Shown one piece after another: positions 1-8,116 of a stretch of 9,310 nucleotides of DNA (its first letter is position 1; each line of letters begins with the position of its first letter). The position numbers were made by a program, and so were the translations under genes. The DNA is from an uncultured Flavobacteriaceae bacterium (GTDB lineage: Bacteria > Bacteroidota > Bacteroidia > Flavobacteriales > Flavobacteriaceae): contig CAMZLT010000017.1 in assembly GCA_947311745.1 (NCBI GenBank), positions 1 through 9,310 on the forward strand. Reading direction: 5' to 3'. The notes beneath the pieces are model-generated. The model made no database searches, was not told the origin of the DNA, and worked only from the letters and a program-made list of their open reading frames with translations.

Positions 1-1037
1 ACATCTACAAATATATTAATAATAATAAACATAGTTGCAATTACGATAGAAGAACCTATTATAATTGGATAATCTTTTTCGTTTAATGCTTTTATAATTT
101 CTTTTCCTAAACCGTTCCATCCAAATATATACTCTACAAAAACGGCTCCTGCAAGTAAGGATGCAAACCAGCCTGATATTGCGGTTACTACAGGATTTAA
201 AGCATTTTTTAAAGCGTGTATATACATAATTTTAAAGATAGAGAGTCCTTTTGCTTTGGCGGTCCGTATATAATCTTGGTTTAAAACTTCTAATAAAGAA
301 TTTCGCATTAATTGCACTACAACAGCTAAAGGACGGATACCTAAAACAATTGCTGGTAAAATTAAATTTTTGAGTTGTAGGTATTTCCCTTCGCCGAAAT
401 CATCTACTTCGTACAAGCTACCAGTCATATTTAAATTGGTATATTTATGTAGTATAAATCCGAAAAACCAAGCAAATAAAATAGCAGAAAAAAACGACGG
501 AACACTCATACCAAAAGTACTAACAACAGCTACTACTCTATCAAATATAGTATCTTTGTATAAAGCAGATAGGATACCAAAAAGTATTCCAATTATAATC
601 GCAATAAAAATAGATGTAATGGCTAAAACTGCTGTATTTGGCAAGGTTTCTTTAATAATATCAATTACTTTTTTGCCATTTTTTTGATAAGATTCTCGTA
701 AATATGGCATTTTTATAACCGTTACAGTATTTTTTGTTCTAAAAATAGGTGTTGCGTTGTATTTTCCTTTTTGTAAATAGGTAAAATCAGCTTGGTTAGT
801 ACTATGAAATGAAATAGGCGACAAATCATTAAGATACAATAAGTACTGTACCGTTTTTGGTTTGTCAAAGCCAAATTTAGCTTTAATAGCCTTTAATTGT
901 TCACTATCCTCTCGTTGATCTTGCATCATTTGTGCTGCATCTCCAGGAATTTTATTTAAGATAAAAAACAGTACTGTAACTACACCAAATAAGGTTATGA
1001 TTCCGTAAAATACTTTATGTAAAATTTGTTTTAACAA
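1..1037 (-). CDS. ABC transporter permease, DppB/OppB family (3' end beyond window)
   Basis: Inner-membrane permease subunit of a peptide/nickel-type (BPD_transp_1) ABC importer. Translating the minus strand from a TTG at 1037-1035 gives 345 uninterrupted codons to the window edge. Visible parts are an N-terminal membrane helix (about residues 10-28) followed by the family's IPGD-like turn (30-33), a soluble periplasmic stretch (about 34-130), then several helices. The EAA-type loop that contacts the ATPase is clear (about 255-283: DYIRTAKAKGLS...ALKNALNP), and so is the typical late segment GAVFVEYIFGWNGLG (297-311). Only some 10-15 C-terminal residues should be missing. TTG is chosen because the next residues (LKQILHKVFYG) match the usual start of these proteins, whereas the first in-frame ATG (residue 37) would remove the first helix. 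The gene lies 18 bases after fhs on the same strand, so it is probably co-transcribed. The periplasmic stretch seems longer than in E. coli DppB. The substrate cannot be told, and the partner ATPase, second permease and binding protein are not in the window. Confidence 0.9.
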   Translation of the reverse strand, partial: MLKQILHKVFYGIITLFGVVTVLFFILNKIPGDAAQMMQDQREDSEQLKAIKAKFGFDKPKTVQYLLYLNDLSPISFHSTNQADFTYLQKGKYNATPIFRTKNTVTVIKMPYLRESYQKNGKKVIDIIKETLPNTAVLAITSIFIAIIIGILFGILSALYKDTIFDRVVAVVSTFGMSVPSFFSAILFAWFFGFILHKYTNLNMTGSLYEVDDFGEGKYLQLKNLILPAIVLGIRPLAVVVQLMRNSLLEVLNQDYIRTAKAKGLSIFKIMYIHALKNALNPVVTAISGWFASLLAGAVFVEYIFGWNGLGKEIIKALNEKDYPIIIGSSIVIATMFIIINIFVD

Positions 1038-1055
1038 GTTGCTTTTTCTAGTTAT

Positions 1056-2732
1056 TTACGAAAGTCCTGAAATAACACCATCATTATCAATAGACATCCC
1101 TTCACTTGCTGGAGTTGCTGGTAAGCCAGGCATACGCATCATTTTTCCTAAAATAGGAATTACAAACCTTGCTCCTGCTGCAATTTCTATTTCACGCACA
1201 GTAACTCTAAATCCTGTTGGTCTTCCGATAAGTTTATCGTTATCACTAAAAGATTTTTGGGTTTTTGCCATACATACTGCAAAATCGTTAAATCCTAAGC
1301 GATCGATACGTTTAAGGTTTAACATTGCTTTTCTATCAAAATCTACACCATCTGCACCATAAATTTCTTTAGCAATGGTTTCAATTTTTTCTTTAATTGG
1401 CGATTTCCAATCGTATAATGGTGTAAAACTTGCTGCTTTATTTTCTACAACATGTACCACTGCTTTTGCTAATTCTTGTGTGCCGTTTCCGCCTTTTGCC
1501 CAACCTTTAGATACTACAGCTTGTACTCCTAAAGCCGCACATTTTTCAATTACTAATTTTACTTCCTCTTCGGAATCGCTAATAAAAGAATTTATTGCAA
1601 CTACTGGCTCTATATTAAATTTGCGAATATTTTCAATGTGTTTTTCTAGATTTGCAAAACCTTTTTCTACACGTGCAACACTTGGTGTATTGTATTCTTC
1701 TTTTGGCGAACCACCATGATGGCGTAAAGCTCGGATAGTTGCTACTAAAACAACGCATTTAGGACTCAAATCTGCACTTGCACATTTTATATCTAAGAAT
1801 TTTTCTGCTCCTAAATCTGCTCCGAAACCAGCTTCGGTAACGACATAATTAGATATAGATAATCCCATTTTTGTAGCAATAATAGTGTTTGTACCTTGTG
1901 CAATATTTGCAAAAGGACCACCGTGAATAATTGCAGGGTTTTTCTCTAAAGTTTGTACTAAATTTGGCTTAATAGCATCTTTTAATAAAATTGCCATTGC
2001 GTTTTCGGCTTTTAAATCTCTAGCAAATATTGGTTCTTTAGCAAACGTAAATCCTATAAAAATATCCCCTAAACGCTTTTTTAAATCTTCAAAATCTGTT
2101 GCCATACAAAGTATTGCCATAACTTCAGATGCAGGTGTAATATTAAAACCATCTTGTCTAGGAATTCCGTTTGCCGTTCCGCCAAGACCAATGGTTATAT
2201 CACGTAAAGCTCTATCGTTCATATCAATAACACGTTTCCAAGCTATCGTTCTACCATCCAAACCAAGATTTTTGGTTTTACTTTGTAAATTATTATCTAT
2301 TAATGCCGAAAGCAAATTGTTTGCTTTCTCAACAGCATTAAAATCACCTGTAAAATGTAAATTAATATCTTCCATAGGTACAACTTGCGAATATCCTCCA
2401 CCAGCAGCACCACCTTTAATTCCGAAAACAGGACCAAGCGATGGTTCTCGTAAAACTACGGTAGTTTGTTTTCCTATTTTATTTAATCCTTCGGTAAGAC
2501 CTATTGAAACAGTTGTCTTTCCTTCACCAGCAGGAGTTGGTGTAAGTGCCGTTACCAAAATTAAATTGTTTTGTTTAATTTTAGTTTCATCAATTAAAGT
2601 TAAAGGTAATTTTGCTTTATACTTACCATAATACTCTAAATCCTCTTCGGTAATATTAATTTTTGATGCTATTTCTTTAATGTGTGAAAGCTTTGTGCTT
2701 TGTGCAATTTCAATATCCGATAAATGTGCCAT
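1056..2732 (-). CDS. fhs: Formate-tetrahydrofolate ligase (10-formyl-THF synthetase)
   Basis: Cytoplasmic enzyme of one-carbon metabolism: formate + ATP + tetrahydrofolate gives 10-formyl-THF + ADP + phosphate (EC 6.3.4.3), feeding purine and formyl-Met-tRNA synthesis. The 558 residues match the usual length of about 555. The ATP-binding P-loop TPAGEGKTT is at 66-74. The first family signature, around GIKGGAAGGGYSQ, is at 104-116, followed by the conserved MEDINLHFTGD (120-130). The second signature VATIRALRHHGG is at 330-341, and the C-terminal MRMPGLPATPAS motif is at 532-543. No expected segment is missing. The ATG at 2732 gives a normal N-terminus (MAHLSDIEIAQS). The gene diverges from secDF and is followed closely by an ABC permease gene. 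I see no good match to the Bacteroidota promoter consensus upstream, so its regulation is unclear. The identification itself is very secure. Confidence 0.98.
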   Translation of the reverse strand: MAHLSDIEIAQSTKLSHIKEIASKINITEEDLEYYGKYKAKLPLTLIDETKIKQNNLILVTALTPTPAGEGKTTVSIGLTEGLNKIGKQTTVVLREPSLGPVFGIKGGAAGGGYSQVVPMEDINLHFTGDFNAVEKANNLLSALIDNNLQSKTKNLGLDGRTIAWKRVIDMNDRALRDITIGLGGTANGIPRQDGFNITPASEVMAILCMATDFEDLKKRLGDIFIGFTFAKEPIFARDLKAENAMAILLKDAIKPNLVQTLEKNPAIIHGGPFANIAQGTNTIIATKMGLSISNYVVTEAGFGADLGAEKFLDIKCASADLSPKCVVLVATIRALRHHGGSPKEEYNTPSVARVEKGFANLEKHIENIRKFNIEPVVAINSFISDSEEEVKLVIEKCAALGVQAVVSKGWAKGGNGTQELAKAVVHVVENKAASFTPLYDWKSPIKEKIETIAKEIYGADGVDFDRKAMLNLKRIDRLGFNDFAVCMAKTQKSFSDNDKLIGRPTGFRVTVREIEIAAGARFVIPILGKMMRMPGLPATPASEGMSIDNDGVISGLS

Positions 2733-2865
2733 ATTTTTGTGTTAATTTTAAGATTGCTAATTTACATAAGTTTTTAAGATGTTAAAAAATAAAAAGCAAT
2801 TTATTTAAAATAGAGACTTCATTAATTACCTAAAAAAACAGAAAAATTAAAAAGTCATAAAAGAA

Positions 2866-2896
2866 TTGGCTAATTACCTACATAATGTTATATTTG
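2866..2896 (+). promoter_or_regulatory. Predicted promoter of secDF (Bacteroidota -33/-7 type)
   Basis: A TTG at 2866-2868 and TATATTTG at 2889-2896 are separated by 20 bases. This fits the Bacteroidota primary-sigma consensus TTG-N(about 19-21)-TAnnTTTG exactly. Transcription would start around 2903, giving a leader of roughly 35 bases before the secDF ATG at 2937. This is the best promoter match in the window. It is inferred from consensus only. Confidence 0.7.
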
Positions 2897-2936
2897 CAAA
2901 TTCTTAAAAAGAAGTATTAAAAATAAACGTAATATA

Positions 2937-5858
2937 ATGCAAAACAAAGGAGTAATTAAATTATTAGCAATTGTATTTGGATTGATATGTATTTATCAAT
3001 TATCATTTACTTATGTATCTAATAATGCAGAGGAAAAAGCTAAAATTCAAGCTAATGGTGATGCCAATAAAGAAAAAGCGTATCTGGATTCTTTAGAAAT
3101 CAATTATTTAACCACAAAATACACCTACAATGATGTAAAAGAAAAGTCATTAAATCTTGGTTTAGATTTAAAAGGTGGTATTAACGCAACTTTAGAAGTT
3201 TCGGTAAAAGATATTTTAGTTGGTCTGTCAGGTGAATCAAAAAATGCAACTTTCCGTAAAGCTTTAGCTAAAGCAAGTGACATGCAAAAAAGTACTAGTG
3301 ACCCATATTTGGATTTATTTTTAAATGCCTTTAAGGAAATTAGTGCAGGTAAAATTAAACTTGGTGATCCAGATATTTTTGGTAAACTAGGCTCGGATAT
3401 TACCTTTAAAACTACCGATCAAGATGCTGCTAAAATTTTAGCAAAACAAGTAGATGCATCTATTGAAACTGCTTTTAAGGTTATTCGTAACAGAATTGAC
3501 CGTTTTGGAGTTACACAACCAAACATTCAACGTATTGGTAAAACAGGTAGAATTTTAATTGAATTACCTGGAGCAAAAGATATTGAACGAGTTAAAAAAC
3601 TTTTAACAGGTACGGCTAAATTACAATTTTGGGAAGTTTACGAAGTTGCGGATATGCAAAATTTCTTGGCTAAAGCCAACCAAAAATTAACTACAATTTT
3701 AAAACCTGTTTCTACTAAAAAAGTAAAAGACACTACCAAAAAAGAAGATGCAGTAGATAAAATTCTTTTAGGTAAAAAAGATAGCTTAGATATTAAAAAT
3801 ATAAGTCCGTTAGCAAGTATTTTAAACATTACACAGTACCCTCAAACACCTGTTTTAGGAACTGCTGTTGTAAAAGATACGGCAAAAATTAACGAGTATT
3901 TACATATGAAAGAAGTTCGTTCTTTACTTCCTTCTTCTTTAAAATATGCAAAATTTTTATGGGATATTCCTAAAAAGAACAACGATACTATTCGTTTATA
4001 TGCTATCAAATCTAATCGTAAAGGTAAAGCACCAATCGAAGGTGATGTAATATCTAGTGCAAGACAAGAATTTAGTCAGTTTAGTTCTGAACCAAGAATT
4101 ACCATGTCTATGAAAAGTCAAGCAGCAAAAAAATGGGCAAAAATGACAGAAAAAAACACTGGTAAATTTGTTGCCGTTGTTTTAGATGATTTTGTATATA
4201 CTGCACCAAGAGTAAATGGTAAAATCGCTGGTGGAAATACCGAAATTACTGGTAACTTTACCATTGAAGAAGCAAAAGATGTTGCAAATGCATTACAATC
4301 TGGTAAATTACCTGCTTCTGCTCATATTATACAATCTGAAATTGTTGGACCATCTTTAGGTCAAAAAGCAATTGATAGTGGTATGAAATCCTTTTTGTTT
4401 GCTATACTTTTAGTGTTGGCATATATGATTTTTTACTACGGAAAAGCTGGTATTGCAACCAATCTTGCACTATTGATAAATATGGTATTTATGTTTGGTG
4501 TACTTGCCTCTTTCGGAGCAGTTTTAACCTTACCAGGTATTGCAGGTATTGTACTAACTATTGGTATGTCGGTAGATGCGAACGTACTTATTTACGAGAG
4601 AATTAAAGAAGAACTTGCAGCTGGAAAATCTTTAAAAGAAGCAATTAATGCAGGTTATAAAGGCTCTTTATCTTCTATTTTAGATGCAAACATTACTACA
4701 TTATTAACAGGTGTTATTTTATACGCATTTGGTTCTGGACCAGTTAAAGGATTTGCTACTACCTTAATTATTGGTATTATCACTTCGTTATTCTCTGCAA
4801 TATATGTATCTAGATTACTAATAGAATGGTATGTAAACCGTGGAAGTGAATTTACATTCAATACAAGTATTACTAAAAATTGGTTTAAAAATATCAATAT
4901 TGATTTCTTAAGTAAACGAAAAATCGCTTTAGTTATATCTGGAATTGCTTTAATTTTAGGTATTGGTTCGTTAGCAACACAAGGCTTAAATTACGGAGTA
5001 GATTTTGCTGGAGGTAGAACATATACCGTTAAATTTGATAAAGTTGTAGAACCAACTGCTGTTGCAAATGCTTTAAAAGATGCTTTTGAATCTTTACCAG
5101 AAGTAAAAACATACGGAGGAGATACACAATTAAAAATTACCACAAATTACCAAGTAGATAATACTAACGAAGAGGTAGATGCTCAAATTCAACACAAAAT
5201 GTTTGATGCATTAAAATCCTTTTTACCTACAAACATGACTTACAACACGTTTAAAATTGGCGATAAAAAAGCAGATTTTGGTGTTATGCGTACCGAACTT
5301 GTAGGACCAACTATTGCAGATGATATTAAAAAAGATGCAGTATGGGCAGTTTTAGGTTCGTTATTAATGGTGTTTATCTATATTTTAATCCGTTTTAGAA
5401 AATGGCAATTTAGTTTAGGAGCAGTTGTAGCAGTATTTCACGATGTACTTATTGTACTTGGTGTGTTCTCATTACTATACAAATTTTTACCATTTGAGGA
5501 AATTAACCAAGCATTTATCGCAGCAATTCTTACCGTTGTAGGATACTCCTTAAATGATACTGTGGTAATCTTTGATAGAATTAGAGAATACTCAAAAGAA
5601 CATGAAGAGTGGGATTTCAGAAAAGTAATTAATAAGGCACTAAGTTCTACTTTAGGAAGAACTATTAATACTTCTTTAACTACTTTATTTACCTTATTAG
5701 TTATCTTTATTTTTGGAGGTGCTTCTATTAAAGGATTTATGTTTGCAATGATTATTGGTGTAGTCGTTGGTACATACTCATCTTTATTTATTGCTTCGCC
5801 AATTATGTATGATACCATAATGAAAGGAAAAAACAAAAAACTTAAAGACGTAGCGTAA
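2937..5858 (+). CDS. secDF: SecDF protein translocase subunit (SecD-SecF fusion)
   Basis: Inner-membrane accessory motor of the Sec translocon, which uses the proton gradient to pull proteins out on the periplasmic side. The 973 residues contain a full SecD followed by a full SecF, the fused form I know from Bacteroidota. The SecD half has a first helix at about 6-26, GLDLKGG (75-81) at the start of the periplasmic P1 domain, RNRIDRFGV (184-192), the P1 head/base to about 480, and then five helices. These include TIGMSVDANVLIYERIKEE (541-559), where Asp547 is the conserved membrane aspartate of the proton path. The SecF half begins near 650 with a helix at about 662-680, then GVDFAGG (687-693), a P4 periplasmic domain, and helices that include VGYSLNDTVVIFDRIRE (868-884) with conserved Asp874. 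A Lys/Asp-rich stretch at about 258-285 inside P1 looks like a flexible, lineage-variable insert. A predicted promoter precedes the gene and a strong inverted repeat follows it, suggesting a mostly single-gene transcript. Confidence 0.98.
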   Translation: MQNKGVIKLLAIVFGLICIYQLSFTYVSNNAEEKAKIQANGDANKEKAYLDSLEINYLTTKYTYNDVKEKSLNLGLDLKGGINATLEVSVKDILVGLSGESKNATFRKALAKASDMQKSTSDPYLDLFLNAFKEISAGKIKLGDPDIFGKLGSDITFKTTDQDAAKILAKQVDASIETAFKVIRNRIDRFGVTQPNIQRIGKTGRILIELPGAKDIERVKKLLTGTAKLQFWEVYEVADMQNFLAKANQKLTTILKPVSTKKVKDTTKKEDAVDKILLGKKDSLDIKNISPLASILNITQYPQTPVLGTAVVKDTAKINEYLHMKEVRSLLPSSLKYAKFLWDIPKKNNDTIRLYAIKSNRKGKAPIEGDVISSARQEFSQFSSEPRITMSMKSQAAKKWAKMTEKNTGKFVAVVLDDFVYTAPRVNGKIAGGNTEITGNFTIEEAKDVANALQSGKLPASAHIIQSEIVGPSLGQKAIDSGMKSFLFAILLVLAYMIFYYGKAGIATNLALLINMVFMFGVLASFGAVLTLPGIAGIVLTIGMSVDANVLIYERIKEELAAGKSLKEAINAGYKGSLSSILDANITTLLTGVILYAFGSGPVKGFATTLIIGIITSLFSAIYVSRLLIEWYVNRGSEFTFNTSITKNWFKNINIDFLSKRKIALVISGIALILGIGSLATQGLNYGVDFAGGRTYTVKFDKVVEPTAVANALKDAFESLPEVKTYGGDTQLKITTNYQVDNTNEEVDAQIQHKMFDALKSFLPTNMTYNTFKIGDKKADFGVMRTELVGPTIADDIKKDAVWAVLGSLLMVFIYILIRFRKWQFSLGAVVAVFHDVLIVLGVFSLLYKFLPFEEINQAFIAAILTVVGYSLNDTVVIFDRIREYSKEHEEWDFRKVINKALSSTLGRTINTSLTTLFTLLVIFIFGGASIKGFMFAMIIGVVVGTYSSLFIASPIMYDTIMKGKNKKLKDVA

Positions 5859-5875
5859 CTATACGAATAAATACA

Positions 5876-5920
5876 ACAAAACCTTTCAAGATGTTAAATT
5901 TTGAAAGGTTTTGTGCTTTT
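5876..5920 (+). terminator. Strong stem-loop, probable intrinsic terminator of secDF
   Basis: ACAAAACCTTTCAA at 5876-5889 is perfectly complementary to TTGAAAGGTTTTGT at 5901-5914, giving a 14-bp stem. Three further inner pairs (G-U 5890/5900, A-U 5891/5899, U-A 5892/5898) leave a five-base loop. It lies 17 bases after the secDF stop. The downstream U-tract is short (GCTTTT, 5915-5920), so termination may be incomplete. The hpt-adk start codon follows only 25 bases later. Confidence 0.75.
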
Positions 5921-5945
5921 ATGAATTATTAAACTTTATTAAAAA

Positions 5946-7061
5946 ATGAGTGTTATTAAAATTCACGATAAATACTTTAAGCCTTATTTACCTAAAGAAA
6001 AACTAGAAAAATATGTTTCTTTTCTAGCAAAACAAGTAGCAGAGGAATTACCAAAAGATGAAGTGCCAATTTTTATTGGTATTCTTAATGGTTGTTTTAT
6101 GTTTGTAGCAGATTTTATACGTGAATTTGATAGGCCTTGTAAAGTTAGTTTTGTAAAATTAGCTTCGTATCAAGGTACAAACACTTCCGGAAAAGTAAAA
6201 CAACTTGTAGGTATTAATGAGAATTTAAAAGGAAAAACGGTTATTATTTTAGAAGATATAATAGATACTGGAACTACTTTAACCGAAATCTATAATATTT
6301 TTAGAGATAAACAAGTAAAAGAATTAAAAATTGTAACTTTATTCTTTAAACCAGATGTATTTAAAAAAGAACTACATATTGACTATATCGGAAAATCTAT
6401 TCCTGATAAATTTATTGTAGGTTACGGCTTAGATTACGATGGTTTAGGTAGAAATTTAGAAAGTATATACCAATTAACAGATAAAAAAATGACAAATATT
6501 GTATTATTCGGACCTCCAGGTGCAGGAAAAGGAACGCAAGCAACACGTTTAAAAGAAAAATATGATCTAGTACATATCTCAACTGGTGATGTGTTTAGAC
6601 TTAATATTAAAAACCAAACTGCTCTAGGCATGGAAGCCAAAAAATATATGGATCAAGGCGATTTAGTTCCTGATGAAATTACCATAGGTATGCTCAAAGC
6701 AGAAGTAGAAAAAAACTTAGATTCAAACGGAATTATTTTTGATGGTTTTCCTAGAACCGAACACCAAGCAAAAGTTTTAGACGCATTTCTTACCGAAAAA
6801 GGCGAAGAAATTAGCGGAATGGTTGCCTTAGAAGTACCAGAAGATTTGTTAGTAGAACGATTACTAGAACGAGGAAAAACTAGTGGTAGACCTGACGATC
6901 AAGACGAATCTAAAATCCGAAATCGATTTAACGAATACGAAACAAAAACAGCCGTTTTAAAAGACTTCTATTTAGAACAAAATAAATATTATGGTGTGGA
7001 TGGTGTTGGCTCGATTGAGGAAATTACCAATCGTTTAAGCAAAGTATTCGGTACTTTATAA
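5946..7061 (+). CDS. Hypoxanthine phosphoribosyltransferase-adenylate kinase fusion
   Basis: Two complete cytoplasmic purine enzymes sit in one 371-residue frame. Residues 1 to about 177 are hypoxanthine phosphoribosyltransferase (Hpt), which makes IMP from hypoxanthine and PRPP. Loop I is ILNGCFMF (46-53), the flexible active-site loop is ASYQGTNTSGK (73-83), the PRPP-binding motif is VIILEDIIDTGTT (99-111, Glu103/Asp104), and the base-binding tail is FIVGYGLDYDGLGRNL (156-171). Residues 182-371 are adenylate kinase (Adk), which catalyses ATP + AMP to 2 ADP. The P-loop is GPPGAGKGTQ (189-198), the AMP site STGDVFR (212-218) and FDGFPRT (265-271). The LID is short, with arginines 309, 315, 325 and 327 and no zinc cysteines. 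The linker is only about LTDKK. Met182 (ATG at 6489-6491) begins a sequence that would be a normal stand-alone Adk start, so a separate Adk could also be translated internally. The first ATG (5946) is needed for the Hpt half. The gene is followed 48 bases later by obgE, probably in one operon. Confidence 0.95.
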   Translation: MSVIKIHDKYFKPYLPKEKLEKYVSFLAKQVAEELPKDEVPIFIGILNGCFMFVADFIREFDRPCKVSFVKLASYQGTNTSGKVKQLVGINENLKGKTVIILEDIIDTGTTLTEIYNIFRDKQVKELKIVTLFFKPDVFKKELHIDYIGKSIPDKFIVGYGLDYDGLGRNLESIYQLTDKKMTNIVLFGPPGAGKGTQATRLKEKYDLVHISTGDVFRLNIKNQTALGMEAKKYMDQGDLVPDEITIGMLKAEVEKNLDSNGIIFDGFPRTEHQAKVLDAFLTEKGEEISGMVALEVPEDLLVERLLERGKTSGRPDDQDESKIRNRFNEYETKTAVLKDFYLEQNKYYGVDGVGSIEEITNRLSKVFGTL

Positions 7062-7109
7062 GAGCTTATTCATTTACCAAAAGAATAATTTTACACTAAA
7101 AAATAATAC

Positions 7110-8102
7110 ATGACAGAAGGCAATTTTGTAGATTACATAAAAATATTTGCTTCCTCAGGAAACGGAGGAAAAGGATCGGTACATCTACACAGAGAAAAAT
7201 ACATTACCAAAGGTGGTCCTGATGGTGGTGATGGTGGTCGTGGTGGTCATATTATTTTAATTGGTGATAAAAATATGTGGACCCTTTTTCACTTAAAATT
7301 TAAACAACATTTTAAGGCAACGCATGGTGGTGCAGGAAGCAAAGGGAGATCTACAGGTAAAGATGGTGAAGATATTTATATAAATGTTCCGTTAGGAACA
7401 GTGGTTAGAGATAGTGAAACCCAAGAAACTCTTTACGAAATAACCGAAGATAAACAAGAAATAATCTTACTTCAAGGCGGAAAGGGTGGTCGTGGAAATT
7501 GGCATTTTAAATCCTCTACCAATCAAACACCAAGATATGCACAACCTGGTATGGAAGGACAAGAAGGTTGGTACCAATTAGAATTAAAAATATTAGCAGA
7601 TGTTGGTTTAGTGGGTTTCCCTAATGCTGGAAAATCTACTTTATTATCTGTAATTACTTCTGCCAAACCAAAAATTGCCGATTATGCTTTTACAACACTA
7701 AAACCAAATTTAGGCATTGTAAAATATCGCGGTTTTAAAAGTTTTGTAATGGCTGATATACCAGGAATTATCGAAGGAGCTGCCGAAGGAAAAGGTCTTG
7801 GACACTATTTTTTACGACATATCGAACGAAATTCTACTTTACTATTTTTAATTCCAGCAGATAGCGATGATATTCAAAAAGAATACGATATTTTATTAAA
7901 CGAATTAAAAAAACACAATCCTGAACTTTTAGATAAAGAGCGTTTACTTGCTATTTCAAAATCTGATATGTTAGATGACGAACTTAAAGAGGAAATGACA
8001 CAAGAATTACCTAAAGATATTCCGCATATATTCATTTCATCACTAGCAAATGAAGGAATTATAGAGCTTAAAGACAAACTTTGGGCAATGTTACAAGGAT
8101 AA
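7110..8102 (+). CDS. obgE: Obg-family GTPase ObgE/CgtA
   Basis: Essential ribosome-associated GTPase that acts in late 50S subunit assembly and in growth and stringent-response control. The N-terminal Obg domain (about 1-158) shows its glycine-rich hallmarks: SSGNGGKGS (15-23), GGPDGGDGGRGGH (35-47) and GGKGGRGN (123-130). The G domain (about 160-328) has G1 GFPNAGKST (169-177), the switch threonines of YAFTT (192-196), G3 DIPG (216-219), G4 SKSD (283-286) and G5 SSL (310-312). G4 departs from the canonical NKxD. At 330 residues it ends just after the G domain, so it lacks the variable C-terminal extension found in longer homologues such as that of E. coli. The start MTEGNFVDYIKI is typical for the family. 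The gene follows hpt-adk by 48 bases with no strong promoter seen in between, so co-transcription is likely. Its 3' end faces a convergent gene across only 14 bases. Confidence 0.98.
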   Translation: MTEGNFVDYIKIFASSGNGGKGSVHLHREKYITKGGPDGGDGGRGGHIILIGDKNMWTLFHLKFKQHFKATHGGAGSKGRSTGKDGEDIYINVPLGTVVRDSETQETLYEITEDKQEIILLQGGKGGRGNWHFKSSTNQTPRYAQPGMEGQEGWYQLELKILADVGLVGFPNAGKSTLLSVITSAKPKIADYAFTTLKPNLGIVKYRGFKSFVMADIPGIIEGAAEGKGLGHYFLRHIERNSTLLFLIPADSDDIQKEYDILLNELKKHNPELLDKERLLAISKSDMLDDELKEEMTQELPKDIPHIFISSLANEGIIELKDKLWAMLQG

Positions 8103-8116
8103 TATAGATTTTCAAA

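Noticed and set aside
370..687. 105-codon plus-strand open frame
   Set aside because: It lies antisense inside the ABC permease gene, has no family motifs, and reflects low stop density opposite an AT-rich membrane-protein gene.
2757..2764. TAAATTAG on the minus strand as a -7 box for fhs
   Set aside because: It has one mismatch to TAnnTTTG and no TTG at a suitable distance upstream, so it is not good enough to call in such AT-rich DNA.
5438..5836. 132-codon minus-strand open frame inside secDF
   Set aside because: It is an antisense shadow of the SecF membrane helices with no recognisable domain or start context.
7066..7088. TTATTC/GAATAA inverted repeat between hpt-adk and obgE
   Set aside because: The stem is only six AT-rich pairs with an 11-base loop and no clear U-tract. 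It is expected by chance and is unlikely to terminate.
7210..7250. GGTGGT-rich microsatellite-like stretch
   Set aside because: It encodes the conserved glycine-rich part of the Obg domain, so the repetition is explained by protein sequence.
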